Below, one piece after another: positions 61,288 through 64,000 of a stretch of 64,000 bases of DNA. Positions within the stretch are counted from its first letter, which is position 1. Each line of letters begins with the position of its first letter. The notes under the pieces were generated by a model. It searched no databases. It had not been told where the DNA came from and worked only from the letters and a program-made list of their open reading frames with translations. A program made the position numbers and the translations under genes. Location: positions 62,001 through 126,000 of the forward strand of contig NZ_CP030073.1 in NCBI RefSeq assembly GCF_003261055.1. The letters run 5' to 3'. This DNA comes from Streptomyces cadmiisoli. Lineage in GTDB: Bacteria; Actinomycetota; Actinomycetes; Streptomycetales; Streptomycetaceae.

Positions 61288-61300
61288 CAAAATCGCCCTC

Positions 61301-64000
61301 TCACTCCGATCTGAAGTTCCTGGTGAAGTACCTATACCCCTCTTGAGGTGCGAAGACAGTACCACCGTCCCTCGACCTGGGGTTGCGGATCACAATTACT
61401 CCGTTCCGCCAATAAGCAGACGCACCATCGGATCGCACGCGACGCTCGCCGTTCAGGATTACACCTTCAATCATGTCGGCGAATTGTGCGCGGGTCCGAA
61501 TTCCGGGGAACTCCCCCTGCTCTACAACATGCTTCTGGAAAGCATGGCCGTCCGCTCCAGCGAGCTCCTCCGCTGCGAGCCGAGCTTGAAGTCGGGGGCC
61601 ATCCGCAACGTTGCAGCCGCCGGAATTGTGAACGAGTACTGGCGTAGCCCCCGCCAGCACATAGTACGTGTGCAGGTCGTCAACCGTCAGGTTGTAGGTA
61701 GTCGCCGCCCTGGTGAAGGCCTTGTTGTCCGTGATGATAACGGTCGTGCCATCATCGGTTAGGAGCGTCATCCCTGGCGTGAGGTTCGCTGCGTCAACCC
61801 AAGCGTCTTGCGATGGAGACCAGAAGGGGTGCTCGTGGGTCGCCGTGAGCTTTTCGATACCATCTTCTGTGGCAATCGACAAATCGTTGAAATGCTTGTC
61901 GTGCCTGGTGACAATCAGATGGGTGACTTTGCGGGGTCCGCTTTCGCCGGTTTCGGGATCCGCGGCTTGAACGGTGTCGCCGACTATGACGTCTTCGATG
62001 GCTTTGCTTGAACCATCCGCCATGAGTACGCCCGTTCCGGCCAAGAAGCAATTGTTACAATTCGCTCCAACTCTTGCGCGACCGCCCTTATACCAACGAA
62101 TCCCCGGCCTCGCCGCAAAGAATCCCAGAGAACCACCAGTCATGCCCGTCTCTACGCCGAATTTATAGAGATGGTTTCTTGTGTCGCACAAGGAGTCACC
62201 TTCAAGGCACGGCAAGTCAGGAATCGGCACCTCGTCGGCTGACGACGCTACCGAAGAACAACTACTTGCCGTCGCCCAAACGCATACACCGTTCGTTGAC
62301 TGGTACTGATAAGTCGGCGGCGTAGTGTTATAGACCGTTGACTTCGTTCGGTTGCCAGGCCTTCCACTGTTAGCTGTTCCACCGGGACTGCTGTAGCTCT
62401 CACCGTTCTCCGCGTAGAGCGTGTTAGCAGACTTTGTGGGTTTGCCAGGTTCGTGCCCCGGGGTGGTGTTCTGATAGTCGGGACTCGGGCGAGTCGGGCA
62501 ATCGAGATCTGAACACAGGCCTGTGGGGTCTGAGTTGGTGATGGGGCTGTTGCTGCTGTAGGCGTACCCGTTCATCTGCAGGGGGTTTGCGATGTCGATG
62601 ATGGGGTCGGCGGAGAGGAAGCGGCCCGAGTTCTGGTCGTATTCGCGCGCTCCGATGTGGGTCAGGCCCGTGGCCTGGTCGTCGATGCCGACGCCGAGGT
62701 AGGTGCGCTTGTTCGGCCAGGTAGTCGGTTTGGTGCCGCGGAGTTCGCCGTACGGTTTGAACTCACGGCGGGTCATGGGCTGAGTGGTGGAGAGTTCGAC
62801 TGCTGTGTTGGCTGTGCCGAGGTGGTCGGCTATGAGGACGTTGAGTTTGTGGCCTGTTGTGGCGCCGTTGTTTGTTGTGCGGACGACCGTGGGGGCGCCT
62901 GGCTGTGTGTAGGAGCGGGAGGCGCGGGTGATGGTGCCGCTGGCGTTGGTGGTGAGTTCGGTTTCGCCCAGGTACAGGGTGGAGCCGGACGGAGAGTTCT
63001 CGAGGAGGCGGTTGCCGCCGGCGTCGTAGACGTATGTGGTCTTCGTGCCGTCGTCCGTGATGGAGTCGAGCTTGTTCTCCTGTGTCCAGACCAGGCTCTG
63101 CGATGTGTCGTGCAGGTTCCGGATTTCGGTGTTGCCGGTGGCGTCGTACCGGTAGGTGCTGTTCTTCCCGGCTGGCGTGGAGGCGATCGACGTCATCGTG
63201 TGCGGCTGGGCCGTGGCCGCGGCCGTGGTGCCGTTGTTGGTGACGGTCTTGCCGTATCCGTAGGTGTATTTGGTGTTCTTCGACGGGTCGGCTGTGTCGT
63301 GTTCGGTCATGGTGGCCCGGTTGCCGATCCAGTCGAAGGTGAAGGACTGGCGGTAGGCGGTCGTGCCGGTGGACAGCGTGGTCGCGTCAGGAGCTGCAGC
63401 GGCCAGAGATGCTGCTAGGGAGGTGTCGGGCGTCTCCGCGTCCGTCTGTGCGTCAGGTGCGTCCGCGACGGGGCCGGAGGAGTTCTGGTAGTTGGTGCGG
63501 TGGCCCCATGTGGTGCCGTTGGCTGCTTTGCAGCCGGTGGCGTTGCCGGTGGGCGTCATGTTGGACGTCCAGGCGTGGGCGAGTTCGCCCATGACGTCGT
63601 AGGTGAAGCACTGGGTGTCCCAGACGCCTTGGGCTGCGTCGCCGTGGTTGCGGCTGTTGGAAGTGATCAGGCCGGATGCGTCGTAGGAGTAGTAGCTGTC
63701 GGTGATGCGGTGGGGGCCTGAGGTTTCGCGGTCGGTGACGGTGCGCTGCAGGCGGCCGGTGTGGGGGTCGGTGAAGTTGGTCGTCCACACGCGGTGGGGC
63801 TGGGGTCCGGAGACGGTGCGCAGTACTTCGCCGTACGGGGAGTGGGTGGCGTCGGCTGTGTACCAGGTCAGGCCGGAGGTGGACTCCGGTAGCCCGTCGC
63901 TGGTGTAGCGGTTGACGACTTTCTCCTTTGCCAGGCCGCCTGCGGCCGGCAGCGTGACGGACTGGAGTTTGCCCGTCGGGGTGTAGGTGTAGGTGTTGGC
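61301..64000 (-). CDS. RHS/YD-repeat polymorphic toxin with HINT domain, N-terminus outside window
   Basis: The last 899 residues; the frame is open to the window end. YD repeats (YRYDATGNTEIRNLHD, TYVYDAGGNRLLENSPSG) lead to the RHS core IGAREYDQNSGRFLSADPIID. The HINT domain (CFLAGTGVLMADGSSKAIEDVIVGDTVQAADPETGE ... HEHPFWSPSQDAWVDA ... HTYYVLAGATPVLVHN) precedes a tip of ~100 residues: LAAEELAGADGHAFQKHVVEQGEFPGIRTRAQFADMIE, GASAYWRNGVIVIRNPRSRDGGTVFAPQEGYRYF. The tip resembles small RNase-type tips (BECR-like appearance) but the active site is not certain. Followed by a 65-residue immunity candidate and the integrative element. Confidence 0.88.
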   Translation of the reverse strand, partial: ANTYTYTPTGKLQSVTLPAAGGLAKEKVVNRYTSDGLPESTSGLTWYTADATHSPYGEVLRTVSGPQPHRVWTTNFTDPHTGRLQRTVTDRETSGPHRITDSYYSYDASGLITSNSRNHGDAAQGVWDTQCFTYDVMGELAHAWTSNMTPTGNATGCKAANGTTWGHRTNYQNSSGPVADAPDAQTDAETPDTSLAASLAAAAPDATTLSTGTTAYRQSFTFDWIGNRATMTEHDTADPSKNTKYTYGYGKTVTNNGTTAAATAQPHTMTSIASTPAGKNSTYRYDATGNTEIRNLHDTSQSLVWTQENKLDSITDDGTKTTYVYDAGGNRLLENSPSGSTLYLGETELTTNASGTITRASRSYTQPGAPTVVRTTNNGATTGHKLNVLIADHLGTANTAVELSTTQPMTRREFKPYGELRGTKPTTWPNKRTYLGVGIDDQATGLTHIGAREYDQNSGRFLSADPIIDIANPLQMNGYAYSSNSPITNSDPTGLCSDLDCPTRPSPDYQNTTPGHEPGKPTKSANTLYAENGESYSSPGGTANSGRPGNRTKSTVYNTTPPTYQYQSTNGVCVWATASSCSSVASSADEVPIPDLPCLEGDSLCDTRNHLYKFGVETGMTGGSLGFFAARPGIRWYKGGRARVGANCNNCFLAGTGVLMADGSSKAIEDVIVGDTVQAADPETGESGPRKVTHLIVTRHDKHFNDLSIATEDGIEKLTATHEHPFWSPSQDAWVDAANLTPGMTLLTDDGTTVIITDNKAFTRAATTYNLTVDDLHTYYVLAGATPVLVHNSGGCNVADGPRLQARLAAEELAGADGHAFQKHVVEQGEFPGIRTRAQFADMIEGVILNGERRVRSDGASAYWRNGVIVIRNPRSRDGGTVFAPQEGYRYFTRNFRSE
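61657..61673. other. 17-bp palindromic core inside the RHS HINT tail (locus B)
   Basis: GCACATAGTACGTGTGC, identical to 54740-54756. Right side is HINT-coding sequence of the resident gene, left side the tip-coding sequence. The two identical cores bracket 6.9 kb that hold spacer, GntR, rep, xis, int, immunity gene and toxin tip. Confidence 0.65.

Overview
The window is very GC-rich actinobacterial DNA, most likely Streptomyces accessory sequence (a chromosome arm or a large plasmid). The evidence is strong GC bias at third codon positions, GTG and TTG starts behind GGAGG-type ribosome binding sites, a pSAM2-like RepSA/excisionase/integrase set, several families typical of Streptomyces (DUF5958, DUF5959, DUF6166, DUF6247, DUF6415, DUF7848, XRE/TPR regulators) and many insertion sequences. 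Family names come from memory of the sequences; no search was run.

Layout. 1-1.65 kb: a small toxin-antitoxin-like pair and a decayed IS. 1.65-18.5 kb: locus A, a secreted polymorphic-toxin locus on the minus strand. Its operon is a LamG-type secreted protein, a giant YD-repeat (RHS) protein with a HINT domain and a nucleotidyltransferase-like toxin tip, and a DUF5958 immunity gene. A displaced toxin/immunity module lies downstream. 19-31 kb: an island of immunity-like genes (SUKH, S1, HEAT, DUF1963, DUF5959 and others) mixed with three 3'-ends of a tyrosine integrase family, two pieces of ATP-dependent DNA ligase and an IS5 element. 31.4-35.2 kb: nested IS1380 and IS5 elements abutting a decayed integrase. 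35.3-44.5 kb: an intact metabolic cluster with an XRE regulator and GNAT on one strand; divergently, DUF6415, an ATPase, NUDIX, oxopentenoate hydratase, acylating acetaldehyde dehydrogenase, hydroxy-oxovalerate aldolase, a CitE-like lyase, a MaoC hydratase and an Eis-like acetyltransferase. 44.5-53.2 kb: small plasmid-type genes, one ending like replication-relaxation proteins, plus IS remnants. 53.2-64 kb: locus B, a second RHS locus that runs off the window, with a displaced module and a small integrative element.

The main observation is that loci A and B share one architecture. Each resident RHS gene contains a 17-bp imperfect palindrome over its last HINT codons (consensus GCACATAGTACGTGTGC). 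After it come the toxin tip, the immunity gene, a terminator, a paired TGCCGTCA repeat and an integrase 3'-end. At the far end of each element the same 17-bp core recurs, fused to a second, promoterless toxin tip with its own immunity gene, terminator, repeat and integrase remnant. The core and a second TGCCGTCA pair are separated there by exactly 90 bp. The simplest reading is an integrative element that inserts into the RHS gene at the HINT tail, supplies a new toxin and immunity gene, and pushes the old pair aside.

A second notable structure is an IS5-family element of 1,655 bp with 24-bp inverted repeats and a TGA target duplication. It carries a convergent, overlapping passenger gene beside the transposase. 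A diverged copy of the same pair lies at the left of the window. The complete copy sits inside repSA, and removing it with one TGA restores the Rep reading frame.
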